64,000 nucleotides of DNA from Vicia villosa (GCF_029867415.1 NW_026706178.1:124001-188000); one strand, 5' to 3'. Positions 46,779 through 61,707 are shown, numbered from the stretch's first letter. The notes: generated from the sequence alone by a model not told the origin. Program-made: numbers and translations.

Positions 46779-47160
46779 TTACTCTTGCGGGTACAAATTT
46801 TACAACCCCATCACTAGAACAATTTTTGAGACGGGAAATGCAAGATTCCTTGAGGATGTAGAGTTTGGAGGGGAAGGAAGCATAAGGAGTGTTGTTTTTG
46901 ATGAAGAAACTGTTACTGGGCATGAACAAGTCTTTATACCTATCATTCTACCAGTAATGGATCTAGAAATAAATCAAGATGCTATTCCTAACATCCCTCA
47001 AGAACAAGACAACACTGAGTTTCTTCCTCAAGCACCACCCATAGTTCAAACTCAACAACCTCAAGAGTAGCCATTATTAAGAAGATCCATTAGAGAGAGG
47101 AGAAGTGCAATTCCAGATGATTATGTTGTATTTCTTCAGGAACATGAGGATGGCATTGGC

Positions 47161-48710
47161 TTGACTGAAGAAGATCCTATCAACTTTCGTCAAGCTATAC
47201 AGAGTCCTAATTCTCTCAAGTGGATTGATGCCATGAAGGATGGGATGAAATCGATGGGTGACAATGATGTTTGGGATCTTGTTGAATTACCTGAAGGAAA
47301 GAAACCCATTGGTTGTAAATGGATATTTAAAACCAATAGGGATTCAGAGGGTAATGTTGAGAGATATAAAGCTCGTCTTGTCACTAAAGGTTTTACTCAA
47401 AAGGAAGGCATTGATTATAAAATGGATATTTAGTGGCTCATTTTGATTTGGAGCTGCATCAGATGGATGTTAAAACTGCGTTTCTAAATGGAAACATTGA
47501 AGAAACAATATATATGGTGCAACCAGAAATTTTTGTGTCGGGAGATCCAAATTCTATGGTTTGCAAACTTAAGAAATCCATCTATGGCCTTAAATAGGCT
47601 TCTCGTCAATGGTATTTCAAATTTCATCAAGTAATATCCTCTTGTGATTTTGAGGCTAATCCAGTTGATGATTGTGTATACCATAAGTTCAGTGGGAGTA
47701 AATTTATTTTCTTGGTATTATATGTAGATGATATCCTTTTGGCAAGCAACAATATAAACTTATTGCACGAAACCAAGAGATTTCTCACAATAAATTTTAA
47801 GATGAAAGATCTTGGGGACGCCTCCTTTGTCTTAGGAATCCAAATAATTAGAGACCGCTCTCGAAGTACCTTAGGATTATCACAAAGGAGCTATATTGAT
47901 ATAGTTTTGGATAGATTCTCCATGAAAGATAGTAAACCAGGAGACACACCTGTTGCTCTAGGAGACAAATTTAGTCTCAAACAGTGCCCCATTACGGATC
48001 TTGAAAAGAAAGAGATGGATAAGATTCCTTACGCTTCAGCTGTATGGAGTATCATGTATGCTCAGGTTTGCACTCGTCCCGACTTAGCTTTCATTGTAGG
48101 AGTTCTTGGCAGATATTGGAGCAACCCTGGTATGCAGCACTGGACGACAATAAAGCGTGTTTTACGCTACTTGAAGAGAACTAGAGATTTAATGCTCACT
48201 TATCAGAAGTCAGATAACTTGGAGATCATTGGATATTCCGACTCTGATTTTGCAGGATGCCCGGACAGCAAACGGTCCACGTCTGGTTATATCTTCCTCT
48301 TGGCTAGAGGAGCCGTCTCCTGGAAGTCTGCAAAACAGACTTTAGTGGCTCCTTCCACCATGGCAGCGGAGTTTGTGGCTTGCTTTGAGGCATCAAATCA
48401 TGCAACTTGGCTACGAAACTTTGTCACGGGCCTACGCGTCATTGGGAGCATCCAGAGGCCTTTGAAGATTTATTGTGACAATAGTGCGGCTGTACTCTAC
48501 TCAAATAGCAACATGAATGCTACAAAATCAAAATTTATTGATATCAAGTATCTTGTTGTGAAAGAAAGAGTCCAGGAGAAACATATTTTGATAGAACATA
48601 TAGGGACAAACTTAATGCTAGCTGACCCACTAACCAAAGGCTTAATGCCTAAGTCTTTTCATGGGCATGTTGCTCACATGAGTCTTGGTTTTGATATTGC
48701 CTTGGACTAG
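47161..48710 (+). pseudogene. Copia reverse transcriptase and RNase H, broken
   Basis: RT begins DPINFRQAIQSPNSLKWIDA, has KWIFKTNRDSEGNVERYKAR and [15 protein letters not shown], and then lacks about 30 residues before [21 protein letters not shown] stop sits in IYGLK-stop-ASRQW (about 47596). The last 333 codons are open (47712-48710). They hold VLYVDDILLASN, FKMKDLGDASFVLGIQI, YASAVWSIMYAQVCTRPDLA, RVLRYLKRT and RNase H with YSDSDFAGCPDSKRSTSGY, MAAEFVACFEA, CDNSAA and ADPLTKG. The 3' UTR runs to the purine tract at 49181. Confidence 0.92.
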
Positions 48711-49180
48711 TGGAAGTCTTACTTCCTTTTTTGTTATATGTTCTATACTTTGGTTTCAGTTTTTTTTTTTCCGAAACAATCTATGTTATATTTGAAATTC
48801 TGCAGAAATAAAGTTTATTAATCTTTATTGTTATAACATTATATTTTGGTTATGTGTAAATATTTTGTTTTAAATTGCACTTAAGGAACTTTAGTTTTGA
48901 TCTCACTAAAGACTTTAGTTGGACCAATTGGAAATAGACATGATAAAGAGATCACATTGCATGAAATTTCCATGCCACTCATCCATATCGATCTATTTTA
49001 TCAAATGCATTGATTTGGTGGTCATCGGGGTTCCTTCACGTCTTAAGTTAGTGACGATAGCCGCGGTGGTCCCTTATTGATGTATGAGGTGAACTAGATT
49101 GTAAAGGAGAAATCTAAGGATAAATAGCATTCGGATGCGCGCCTAAAGAATAATGATATAATCATTAAGATATATTGCCC

Positions 49181-49330
49181 AAGTGGGAGATTGTTAGAAT
49201 ATTTAATTAAATAAAATATTTCAATAATATTATGTGGGCATATATATTTAAATTGATTATATTAGCTATTTATCAATATCAATATGAAGTCTTAATTGAT
49301 TTAGTGGTCAAAATTATGCCTAAGCCTTAA
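49181..49330 (+). mobile_element. Polypurine tract and right LTR (partial) of the copia element
   Basis: AAGTGGGAGA precedes TGTTAGAATATT, the LTR start that matches 29758. The LTR match breaks down near 49318, after which short repeats of AAGCCTTAATTGATT follow. Confidence 0.75.
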
Positions 49331-51430
49331 TTGATTAAGCCTTAATTGATTAAAGTATGTTACTCAAAATTAATTATACAAGCACTATTTTCTTTAATCA
49401 TTCTTAGTCTTATTTAACATTTGTATTTGTAGCTTCTTGAATTACAATCTTATTTATAAATCAATCTCTAATAAGTCGACCAATTAATCCATCAATTTAA
49501 AATCCAACAAAATTCAACTAGTTTAATATATTACTTTTCAAATTCATCTATTGAGAAATATATTTTATATAAGAAAATTGATTATAAAAGTCTCTTTACA
49601 ATAATTTTATATTTGATTCTTTAGTTATTGCTGTAAATACACGTGTTAGCAAAGTAGATAAATTCAATACACATGGCTATAACTATAACTGATCCAACTC
49701 AAGTGGGTACACACCCAATATTATGCTGGAGTCCTCACTTTTCTTAATCATTGCACATGGTATTCACTTGATCTATTCTTCTTCTTTTTTTTTTTTAAAT
49801 CTTTGTCATACTATTATTCAAATCAAATGGCCCCATATAATTCAGTGATTTAACTAAACGGCAAATAATTACTAAGAATAAGACTAAATGACAAATCAAA
49901 AATAATAATATCTAGTCTGTAATTCTAAAATAGTAACACGGAAATAAACAAACAAAATTTTCTCTGATTACTAGCAACTTGGACGTTTACGCCACCTAAA
50001 ATTGACAACATATTTAAAGACTTTTGTACCATTGAAATTCAACCATACAATATTCCAAGATTGAAAATTTGTTAAATGCTCAAAAAATAGAGACATAATT
50101 GTATCAATATCAATACTACTAGTTACAGATATGTATTTTGAAATATTAAAATTATATACTCTTCTATATAATTTTTTTTTTTAGATTTATCGAAGAATTA
50201 ATATATCTTGACTATATATAATCTAAATACATTAATTCTTTAATAAATTTAAAAAAATAAATTTCTTCTTAAATTAAAGACTAGGATATATATAAAAAAA
50301 AGTTGAGATAAGATTGCAGTCAATGAATAAAGGCGTACATAATCCACATCAAGAGAAGTGTTAATTTTCTCAAATTAAAAATTGTTTTTTATTGAACAAG
50401 ATTTAAAAGTTGTGTCTTTTTATAGAAAAAAAGTCTTTTTATAAAAAAAAAGAAAGAAATATTATTTTAACACACAAAAGTTGACACATTATATCATGAA
50501 CCCGGTAAAATACAATATAGTTAATGTTTTTTTCTAATCGACATTGAATGAGAGATAAAAAATTGAAAGAAAAAGAAAAAACTCAAACCATATATTTAAC
50601 CTAGGCAGTAATTGAATGATGTCTCTTTCTCAACAATTGACAAATTGTATTTTAGTATTTAGTATTTCTAAAAATTTGTATTTTAAAATTATTGGATAAT
50701 CAATAAATTTGATCTATTATATAGATTAAGTATATTAATTATTCCATAAATTTAAAAGTTAAATTTTTTTTCTTATGTTAAGAACTAAAAGGGAGCATTA
50801 TATATACATATAATTTTTTAATAAAAGTTTGTTAAAGGATTTAGATTAACTTGTATTTTTAATTTGAAAATTTCTTCTTAATTTTAAACAATTTTAATAA
50901 CATACAACGAGTCAACGACAATATGAAAGTGTCTAAAATATGATAAAATAATAATTGAAATATTAATACTTTCGAATTGCAATATTGATGCTCGAATCTT
51001 CATTAGATCTGTAATAAATTGAAGTGAATATATCAATAACTTATGAACATTATTCTAAGGCAGAAAAACCAACATACACCGAACAAGACCATAAATATTT
51101 ACAAACAATTTTTTTTTTACTTGGATAACTACTCATTTAAATAAAAAATAGAAAAAAAACTTTGTTGAGGGGTGGTTACAAACTCAAAATGATCCAAAAA
51201 CCACACCTCCCATGGAACCCCTCCCATGGAAGAATGAAATGAGACGTCTTTACTAGAGTTTAAAACATGGTATTGATGATTTGTGTGTGACTTTTCAAAT
51301 AATTATTAGTACTACTTTGTCAATTGATTAAAAAAAATGAAAATTCTACCTAATTTTTTTATTAATACTATCAAACTAGCTTCTAACCACTATTTTAAGG
51401 TATAGTTTTTTCTTTGGCCTTTTTTGACTC
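49331..51430. other. AT-rich spacer upstream of the intact CRK gene
   Basis: No ORF or domain is visible. Weak hairpin MITE-like segments lie at 50150-50285 and 50640-50795 (related to 6328-6470). Nothing else can be supported. Confidence 0.5.
51424..51429 (+). promoter_or_regulatory. Possible W-box upstream of the CRK gene
   Basis: TTGACT, the WRKY-binding W-box core, lies 125 bases before the CRK start codon. CRK genes are often WRKY-regulated in plant defence, but a 6-base match in 2 kb is expected by chance. Confidence 0.2.
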
Positions 51431-51553
51431 ATAACTAATTTCAAACTCACTATACCTTGAGATCTCTAAATCTAATTGCTAGATCCTTTAATGCAAATTC
51501 AACCACATACATGCTTCTTCATCAATCAAACCATATAAAGATATTTTTGCAGC

Positions 51554-54449
<2,896 letters not shown>

Positions 54450-55990
54450 TCGACTTTCATACATAAATTTCATCTGAGGTTTCTAACTCACACTCTGCGC
54501 ACCAACTACTTGTATTATACCCCGGTAATCTCGGTGGTGTCTCATTCACACATGTGTCTATAATTTTGTATTTTTATATGTTAATTTTGCTTTGTTATTT
54601 GATAAAATATGTATTTTTACTTACATTAAATAGGGACTTTGGGTGAAATTTTATTACACTTACAGTGTTGTTAAAGTTTAATAAAAAATGGTTTCAAATG
54701 ATTTAATCAGTTTAAATATGAAGATTTTTAGTTAAGAAAAGCAAACGATAATTTTTTTTTTTAGATTAGTTTAAATATTAGAAAAAAAAGTTTAGGAACT
54801 AAACTCATTGAAAAATTATTAAGATACTTACTCCAAACTCAATATAACAAAAACAAAGTTGTTATAGTTGTTGGGCTCAATTATGAGAAAACTTCAACTA
54901 ATTTTTAAAGCGTCATTAACTAATATTTTCATTAAAAAATTAAATAAAGAAAAAGTTTAATTTAGAAAATACAAATATATTTTTAAAATTTAGAACATCA
55001 ATAAATTTAACTTATATTAACTAATATTCTGAATTAGAGAGTAATTAATTAATATTACTTATATATGAGTTCAGATGGAGTATTGAACTAAATCATCATA
55101 CATTAACTTCTAAAGTTAAAATTTAATTCTTTCAAAAAAAAAGTTAAAATTTAATTAAAATTCAATAATTTTAAGTTATTTTAATTTGAATTTGTTATAT
55201 AAGTTATTAGTACTTTATATATGAAATGAAACTCATTAAAAATATGTTAATTAATTGAAACAATTTGTGAAATCAATTTTCAGTTTTAAACCGATTTGAT
55301 TATTATTTATTTATTTAATTTTAATTTCAGAATTTACATTAAAAAGATATTGGAATGAGATGATGGAGTAGAGACAAACTGTCCAATGTGTGTTGAGGAA
55401 TGCTAACTTCGTCTAATACCAAGTAAGGCCAAAAGGCCAAAAGCCCATGGTTTTGAGAGAAAAGAACAACCTGGACTTGAAAAAGGTATGCATCTAGTAG
55501 GAATGTATGATTGGAACCAAGAGAGAATTAACACACACTTGCAAACAAACACTCCATGCCCAAGATAGTTTGATAGATCTGATTTTTATCTATAAATATT
55601 TTGTTTCTAGATATGACCATGTCATGCAAATATTTGAGCATGGTCTTAATTAGGAAAAGGATTCTAACATTGTGCAGAAATTTTGTGCATGGACAAAATG
55701 AAGTAAACTTGTCAATGCAAGTGTACAGTGTATATGTATAAGTTTAATTCAATTCAATGTGTATTGAACTAGTATATATGCATGAGAATGATAAGAATCA
55801 TAATGAGAAAGCATGATCTTCATGCATTGCATTTTTCATTGATTAAGTATTGCATGGATGAATGCTTGGTATATATAGTAAAGCATTCATGGAGTCTTAT
55901 CATAACTAACTTTGCACTCATCTAACTAACTTTTTAAAGTTGGTTTTAGTTAGTGTAACTAACTATAACTACCTTGCCTAAGATATTATC
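54450..55990. other. Spacer; minus-strand copia LTR-like sequence in the right part
   Basis: The first part (54450-55360) is AT-rich with no gene. On the minus strand, 55990 to about 55680 looks like LTR sequence next to the RNase H remnant: it carries a TATA-like CTATATATACC (about 55875) and starts TTAGATAATATCTTAGGC. No second LTR copy is present to prove it. Confidence 0.4.
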
Positions 55991-55993
55991 TAA

Positions 55994-55996
<3 letters not shown>

Positions 55997-56067
<71 letters not shown>

Positions 56068-56070
56068 ACA
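55997..56070. repeat. 57-base poly-C run followed by (CA)9
   Basis: C occupies 55997-56053 without a break and runs into alternating CA to 56070. On the minus strand this is (TG)9-G57, placed between a copia RNase H remnant and LTR-like sequence, where the polypurine tract should lie. Length may be affected by sequencing or assembly error. Confidence 0.95.
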
Positions 56071-56113
56071 AATTCGGAGTGTAATTCTATGACCTTGAGT
56101 TTGATTCGAAATT

Positions 56114-56398
56114 CTATAAGGAATGCAATGCAATAGGAAGAGGCTTAGTTAACACGTATCCACTTTGCACGTGACTAGAAACATGTTGGATGTTCAGCTT
56201 CCCTGCTACTATACGTTCCCAAACAAAGTGAATATTACGTTCTATATGCTTGGTTCTTGCATGTAGAACTGGATTATGAGAGAGTAAGACAACACTTAGA
56301 TTGTAACAAAGCAAAGTTGGAGTGAGATAGTCAAAATGAAGTATTGTAAGGAGAGATTCAATCCACAATATTCTGAAGTAGTATGAGCCTGGGAACAA
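56114..56398 (-). pseudogene. Copia RNase H C-terminal remnant
   Basis: The minus strand reads WIESLLTILHFDYLTPTLLC, NLSVVLLSHNPVLHARTKHI and VWERIVAGKLNIQHVSSH, then VLTKPLP: the end of a Ty1/copia RNase H (DNxxAxxxxxNP and HxRTKHIE motifs), with the Asp of CDN replaced by Tyr. Nothing upstream of RNase H is recognisable, and 56400-57230 is sequence I cannot assign. Confidence 0.85.
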
Positions 56399-57229
56399 TA
56401 CTTATCTTCCATGCTGGAATGAGCTATAAGAGATTACTACTTATTCAGGATTCGTCTATACAAAATGATGAATCAGAAGTTTCCCCGAGCTCCTTGGTTC
56501 TTAACTCTATTGTATACATGTGATCATCCACACATACATAAGATTATATGAACCATCTTCAACTGAATAACTCGCCTAGTGTGCCTAATAGTAGAGATTG
56601 TTAACAACTTACTAACACACGTCATATAGAGTATAGTAACATCGAATCATTAACGAATTAAAAGAGCCACACGAATCAAGTCTAGTATTACTGGATACTT
56701 GATCCTACTAGCATGAGGTAAGACCTGCTCTCGAACCTCCAACTATAACCGATAGACACCCGTAGTTTGATCACCTTGGTCCCTCACTTAGGTGCTTAAC
56801 CTTAGGTGAGTTAGATGAATTCTGACATAATTGTCTCTAAGGGTACTAGTCCCTTTAGCACTTCTATTTAGAACCACTTAGTCTTCCCACACCCTCCGCA
56901 ATGCCTGCGCGCGCATTCCCAAATGACAAATAATGGACCAATTACCACAAGGTCTTCCTATTGAGGTTATCAACTTAACTTCATACACTAATCAAATAAA
57001 GTGTCCTTAACGTGCCTCGGTTCATCGACTGCCAAAGATATACATACCAAGAAGATAGAGAGATATTGGTTATGCGTAAACCCTAATTCAAAAATCTATG
57101 CCTTGGAAGTCAATAAGACTCTATCAAATGAACAAATCCACACCCACATAACTCCTTCATCACTCGAATGGTGATGACCACTCTTGGAACTCTCATAAGT
57201 CTAGTGTCGGGAATTGGTCTATTTGCTTG

Positions 57230-58190
57230 CCATTTTGAAAAGCTGCATAGAGTTCTCCAAAGGATGTCAATATTGTCAAAAGCATGTTGGGATTTAACAT
57301 GTCCCCGCTAGCAAGTTACATTCGGTCGTGAAGCCTTGGCCATTCAAAGGTTGGGATTTGGACCTAATTGGTGAGGTTCAACCCACATCTTCCAAAGATC
57401 ATAAGTATATTCTAGTGGGTATTAATTACTTCACCAAATGGGTTGAAGTCATACCGTTGGCAAACGCTGACCAAGATGTTGTGATAGGATATATACAAAG
57501 TCATATTATTTGTAGGTTTGGGTTGCCTGAAAGTTTAACCACATACCAAGGTTTCGTATTCACCAGCAAAAAGATGGTCGAATTTACTTCAGAAGTTAGA
57601 ATCATGCTTCTATCATCTACGCCTTACTACGCTCAAGAAAATGGGCAAATTGAAGCAACCAACAAAATAATTATCATTTTGATTAAAAACATGTAGGCCA
57701 AAAGCCTAGGAATTGGCATAAAATGATGGATCAATCTTTGTGGGCTTGTCGAACTTCTCCTAGGGAAGCAACCAACGATTCCCCTTTCCGACTAACATTT
57801 GGGCATGACATAGTTTTGACTGCTAAAATTATTTGCAATCACCAAGGATTTAGAGGCAAAACAAGACACCTTCTGATAAATTTTTGGAATATGATGTTGG
57901 ATGAGTTAGTCAATCTGGACGAAGAGAGAATGGATGCATTGGACATGCTCATAAGGCAAAAAGAGATGGTGGCTAAAGCCTACAACAAGAAGGTGAAACC
58001 TAAAATTTTTCTGGTCAGAAATTTGGTTTGGAAAGTGATTTTGCCAATGGACCGAAAAGATAGGGTGTTAGGGAAATGGTCACCTAACTGGGAAGACACT
58101 TTTTGGATCACTCAGGCATTTTCAAATAATGCCTGTGAGATCGAAGAAACTAATCCAGAGCATTGAACCACGAGGATAAATGGGAAGTAC
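57230..58190 (+). pseudogene. Ty3/gypsy integrase remnant, Tat/Ogre-like
   Basis: The frame gives the end of the integrase zinc finger (CIEFSKGCQYCQKHVGI, then a stop). The core follows with KPWPFKGWDLDLIGEVQPTS, YFTKWVEVIPLANADQ, FGLPESLTTYQGFVFTSKKM and YYAQENGQIEATNK. The second catalytic Asp, normally in TTDQG, is Tyr here (TTYQG). A stop and frameshift at about 57695 lead to LWACRTSPREATNDSPFRLT, FGHDIVLTAK and the C-terminal GKWSPNWEDTFWIT. The style of the core (WPFxGW, YYAQxNGQ) is that of the Tat/Athila branch of gypsy elements. It is inactive and has no LTR in view. Confidence 0.85.
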
Positions 58191-58310
58191 CTAAAAAGGT
58201 ACAAATCTATTCTACAGGAGACTCAAAGAATAAAATGAACATTTAAAGTAATGAAGAGAAGCCAACATGGTATCTAAAAGTGCCAAAATGGCAATGTCAT
58301 TACATACTAC

Positions 58311-58740
58311 TTAGTCAAAAAAAACAAAAATGACAAATAGAAAGTTAAATGAAAGTTGTCTTGAGGGCGTGAGGCGTTTCTTCAAAAGAGAGATCCTTTC
58401 ATCAAATCCGGAATCACCAACTTGCAGTTCCTCGATTTCAGAATCTAGTTGAAGAGTGGTCTCCACATGTTTTAGACCATTGTGGGCTTCTTGTTTAAGG
58501 AGAGTTTTTGAAGAAGTTAGCATAAAGCTTTCTAGTTCTTTTTCCTTTCCTCTCATATCTTTGACTTGTTTCGTTAGTTGTGCTTGATAACTGAAATGTG
58601 CCCCTGATAGGTAGAAAACTGGTCTTGGTATTTTGGATCTTGGCCTCCATAGCATCCACATTCTCCTTTGAAGCCTCACTGAGATCCCATTCTTTTGTCG
58701 AGCTCATGATTTTTTGTCGAATAAGATCAACAGTCTTTCG
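58311..58740 (-). pseudogene. Coiled-coil protein fragment, transposon-associated
   Basis: Two overlapping minus frames, evidently one broken reading, encode MSSTKEWDLSEASKENVDAM and EAKIQ, then QLTKQVKDMRGKEKELESFM and QLDSEIEELQVGDSGFDERI. They are rich in heptad-spaced Leu/Ile and charged residues. Such coiled-coil tails accompany large gypsy or Mutator-type ORFs in plants, but I cannot name the family. A frameshift near 58620 breaks it. Confidence 0.35.
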
Positions 58741-58789
58741 CTTTTCTGAAACAAATTAGCATATCCGATCAAAAGGGGCTCGAAATCCA

Positions 58790-59460
58790 TTACAAGAGGA
58801 ACCGCTGAGTCAAGTAGCTTTTTCCAGTCGGCCCTATTTGATTTGATTCAAATCAATTTTTGAACATGATTCGAACCACGGGGTCCATGATTCAAATCAC
58901 ACTTTGTGCTTGATTCGAATTAATTGAAAATGGGTCAAAAATCAAATTTTCATTTACTCCACTTCACTTGTTCATTTTACTGAAAACTAAAATTTCTTTG
59001 ATTCGAATCTAACTACCTTTTACCACTCATTTTTGTGCTTAAAATCAAGCACATATAAAAACCCTTTGTCAACACTTTTCGCGTGTGGAATTTCATATTC
59101 ATTTTTTATTTTCTGTGAAATCAACTCTCTCACTTTGAAAAGTTCAAAGTTCTTGCACTTGAATCTTTTTCTTTTTCAACCTCAAATATTGTTTCAGATC
59201 TTGATCATGAGAGATTTGTGATTGATTGGGGAAGACACTGCCTTGAAACTAATCGATCTTGAACACTGTTATAAGATTGTTCAATTTGTTGCAAGATTGA
59301 GAAGTTGTCACTGGTGCTGATAAATTCTGGTGAAAAAGAGGTTTTTCTCTCTAGATTGCCCTAGTAGTGACTGTGTGGAAGGTTATGGATAAGACAGAGT
59401 TCTTCTCGGATCTTCAGAAAACCAACATCAGCTAACATCTACTAACATCATCTAATGTAC
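58790..59460 (+). other. Possible LTR or 5' UTR sequence, unassigned
   Basis: The palindromic word GATTCGAATC and its variants recur at 58850-59010, followed by a TATA-like CATATAAAAACCC (59049) and a pyrimidine-rich leader. It may be LTR or promoter sequence of a retroelement, but there is no pair and no coding continuation. Confidence 0.3.
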
Positions 59461-59462
59461 TG

Positions 59463-59672
59463 ATGAATTTCACATTAAGAGTTTGCTCTCAACTATTGAA
59501 ACTTTCATTTGAAAAATTGATAAGGAAGATGAACTTGCCGAGCTATTGAAATTAAAAAATCTAATAATCTGGAATGAAGCTCCAATGACATATAAGTTTT
59601 TCTGTAAAGCACTTCCCAAAATTTATATAGATATTATGAGTGAAATAAAGAATGCTTCGAAGAAGATATTTC
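59463..59672 (+). pseudogene. Helitron helicase (PIF1-like) fragment
   Basis: The frame gives HIKSLLSTIETFI, a stop, then KEDELAELLKLKNLIIWNEA and PMTYKFFCKALPKIYIDIMS. This is the region around Walker B of the PIF1-type helicase of autonomous Helitrons, normally LIIWDEAPMTNK. The Asp of DEAP is Asn here. The fragment is cut at 59672 by the start of a CACTA-type terminus. Confidence 0.75.
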
Positions 59673-59895
59673 CACTAGTGCAAAAAGAACAAAATAATTT
59701 TAAAATTTACACCTGATATACTAAAAACGGGTGTAAATGAGAAATTCGGTGGCAATTTTGTAAATAAAATGTTATTTGAAATATTATCAAGTGACAATAT
59801 ACACCCTATTTTCTAAAAACGGGTTTAAATTAAAAATGTTATTATAATAAAATTTCAATTACTCCCTTTAAATTAAAAAACGGGTGTAAATTTAT
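59673..59895 (+). mobile_element. CACTA-type transposon terminus with subterminal repeats
   Basis: CACTAGTGCAAAAAGAAC (59673-59690) is a CACTA terminal inverted repeat start. Within the next 220 bp the motif ACGGGTGTAAAT appears at 59727 and 59879, with a variant (ACGGGTTTAAAT) near 59817 and inverted forms TTACACC and TACACCC at 59707 and 59800, as in subterminal arrays. The element lies within a Helitron helicase fragment. Its other end is not in the window, so the following 4.1 kb may be its interior. Confidence 0.75.
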
Positions 59896-60164
59896 ATAAA
59901 CTAAAAAAATTATTTAATTTTATGATTCAAAATATTTAATCTATATGACATATTAAATAATAAATAATTTAAACATTATTAACAAATTAATAAATTATTG
60001 GACCCATACTAATGATCTAAATTTATTTGATGAAAAAATAATCTAAACATGTTAATGGCATAGTAATAAATAAATAAATAATTCATATTCATTGCATTTC
60101 ATCCAGATTCATCGCACAAAGTTATAAACTCAGATTCATCGCATTTCACCGATCATCATCATCC

Positions 60165-60440
60165 TTCAGGAAAATCCCTAAATCACAAAAAAAAACCCTT
60201 CTTTCATCTATCGTCATGTTTATTGCAGTCGCGAAAATCCTAAGGCTTAGAGATTCATCAACAATCGCCCATTCCTTTGTGTAGCACTGTGAGTAATTTG
60301 ACTTTATCCTTTAGGAAAACCCCTAAATCGCAAAAACCCCTTCATCTATCGTCATGTTTATTACGGTCGCAACAATCTTGAGGTTTAGCGATTCATCAAC
60401 AATCGTCCCTTCCCTTGTATGCTTAGTGAGTAATTTTATT
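60165..60440 (+). repeat. 138-bp tandem duplication of leader-like sequence
   Basis: CATCTATCGTCATGTTTATT is at 60205 and again at 60343. Both units continue with GATTCATCAACAATCG and end in GTGAGTAATTT, so each could act as a 5' exon with a GTGAGT donor. It lies upstream of the GLE1-like exons. Confidence 0.7.
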
Positions 60441-60599
60441 CTCTCCTCCATCTCAACCCTAAATTTTTGTTATTATTGTATTTCACCTGTGTATGTGTCG
60501 TAAAGGCCAATTTCTATGGTCATTCTATTGTTTGTGGATTTTTGTTTTTTGTGTTTGATTATATGAACGAATTTGTGATTAGTAACAATTTTCTTTTAG

Positions 60600-61707
60600 A
60601 AAGAAGCTGCGAGAAAGGATATGGGTTCTACATTTTTTGATGCAAACTTGTATCCACAAGGTTCTACGGGTGGTGTTCCAGAGCCCCTTCACCCTAAACC
60701 TGGTATGTTAAAGTATTTGATAAGATATAGATGCTTGAACCACTCAGTTTAACTGCTTTTCATTTGTATTAGGACTTTGTTCGGCTTCCTTGGAAAAACC
60801 AGTCTAGCCAGAACATTCAATGCCTGCTAGTGTTTCTATTCAATCTGCTAACAGTGGTATTTTTTTCTGTTTTTGAACGCCAACTGTTTGTGAAAAGCAT
60901 TTTGTTGCCTTATGAGCATGTCATTGCTGTCAAATTGAACTCTGTTGATTTTCAGGCTTAACTTATCCGGTGGGAAAGAAATTGAGAAAGGTAGAAGGTT
61001 TGTACTTCGTGCCCCAGTATAAGACGGAGAGTGAGAATGATGATGAGGATGACAAAGCGTTGGTGGTATCCAGCACTGGAAAACACTTCACTTGTGATGA
61101 CCTTTATCTAAGGTGCTTATTTCGTAAACCATGGCTTTAATCTCATATTTCAAATCATGATAAAATCGACTTTGAACCCGTATATCCCTTTTAATTTAAC
61201 AATGTTAACTTCATGTTTCCCGTTGAATTTTTTGATTTGATAGCAATGTTTTTGTCATTTACTTTGTGTTTCAGTGACAGTGATGATTCCTATGTTGACC
61301 TTGATTTTGAAGTGCAACCTTATCTGATGAATAAAGTTGGGGAGGTAGAAGGTGCCTTGATTGAGTTGGCACACGAACATCATTTAAGGGTTACCGTGAG
61401 TGGTTCTATTTTGATCCCAATGCACCTGTTACCAATTTGACTTGTCAGTTACTTATTGAATAGCTAGTCATTCTTGATTGACGTATAACTTGTAGTAAAT
61501 TACATCATGATTTGTTTTATGCTTATAGCATACTTGTTTCTGATCTTCTGGATTCACAGGATGAAGTCAGGAATAAGATATCAGCTTTGAAGACAGCTCT
61601 ACTGAATGAAAGTCAGAACTCTCTTTCTTCCCTTCTTCGAGTTGAGAAATACAAAGAAACCAGGCAGGAGTTGGATAAAAAGTTTGACACTCAATATCAA
61701 CGCCAAA
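60600..61707 (+). pseudogene. GLE1-like mRNA export factor fragment, chimeric 5' part
   Basis: GLE1 helps release mRNA at the nuclear pore by activating the DEAD-box ATPase DBP5. Five exon-like segments with AG/GT borders and matching phases are seen: 60600-60702, 60773-60856, 60956-61112, 61275-61395 and 61560-61707. Exons 3-5 read GKHFTCDDLYL-SDSDDSYVD, LDFEVQPYLMNKVGEVEGAL, IELAHEHHLRV, then DEVRNKISALKTAL and RVEKYKETRQELDKKFDTQY-QRQ, which I recognise as the N-terminal region of plant GLE1. Exons 1-2 (DMGSTFFDANLYPQGSTGG, VPEPLHPKPG, then a part with a TAG at 60805-60807) do not look like GLE1 and may be from another gene. The coiled coil and C-terminal GLE1 domain are missing. The introns are kept, so this is a genomic, not reverse-transcribed, piece. 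Confidence 0.7.

Larger units (their letters stand above)
29758..49330 (+). mobile_element. Ty1/copia retrotransposon, heavily rearranged, with a 14.6-kb internal insertion block
   Basis: Left LTR sequence starts TGTTAGAATATTTTATTAAA (29758) and right LTR sequence starts TGTTAGAATATTTAATTAAA (49192). They agree over about 130 bp (shared GTGGGCATATATATTTAAAT). The right copy follows a polypurine tract AAGTGGGAGA (49181-49190). The right LTR becomes unrelated after AAAATTATG (about 49318), and the left LTR is cut at 30033 where a gag-derived segment begins. Between LTR and polyprotein lie two tandem 7302-bp units. No primer-binding site or flanking target duplication was found. The polyprotein is at 44638-48710. 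Confidence 0.75.
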
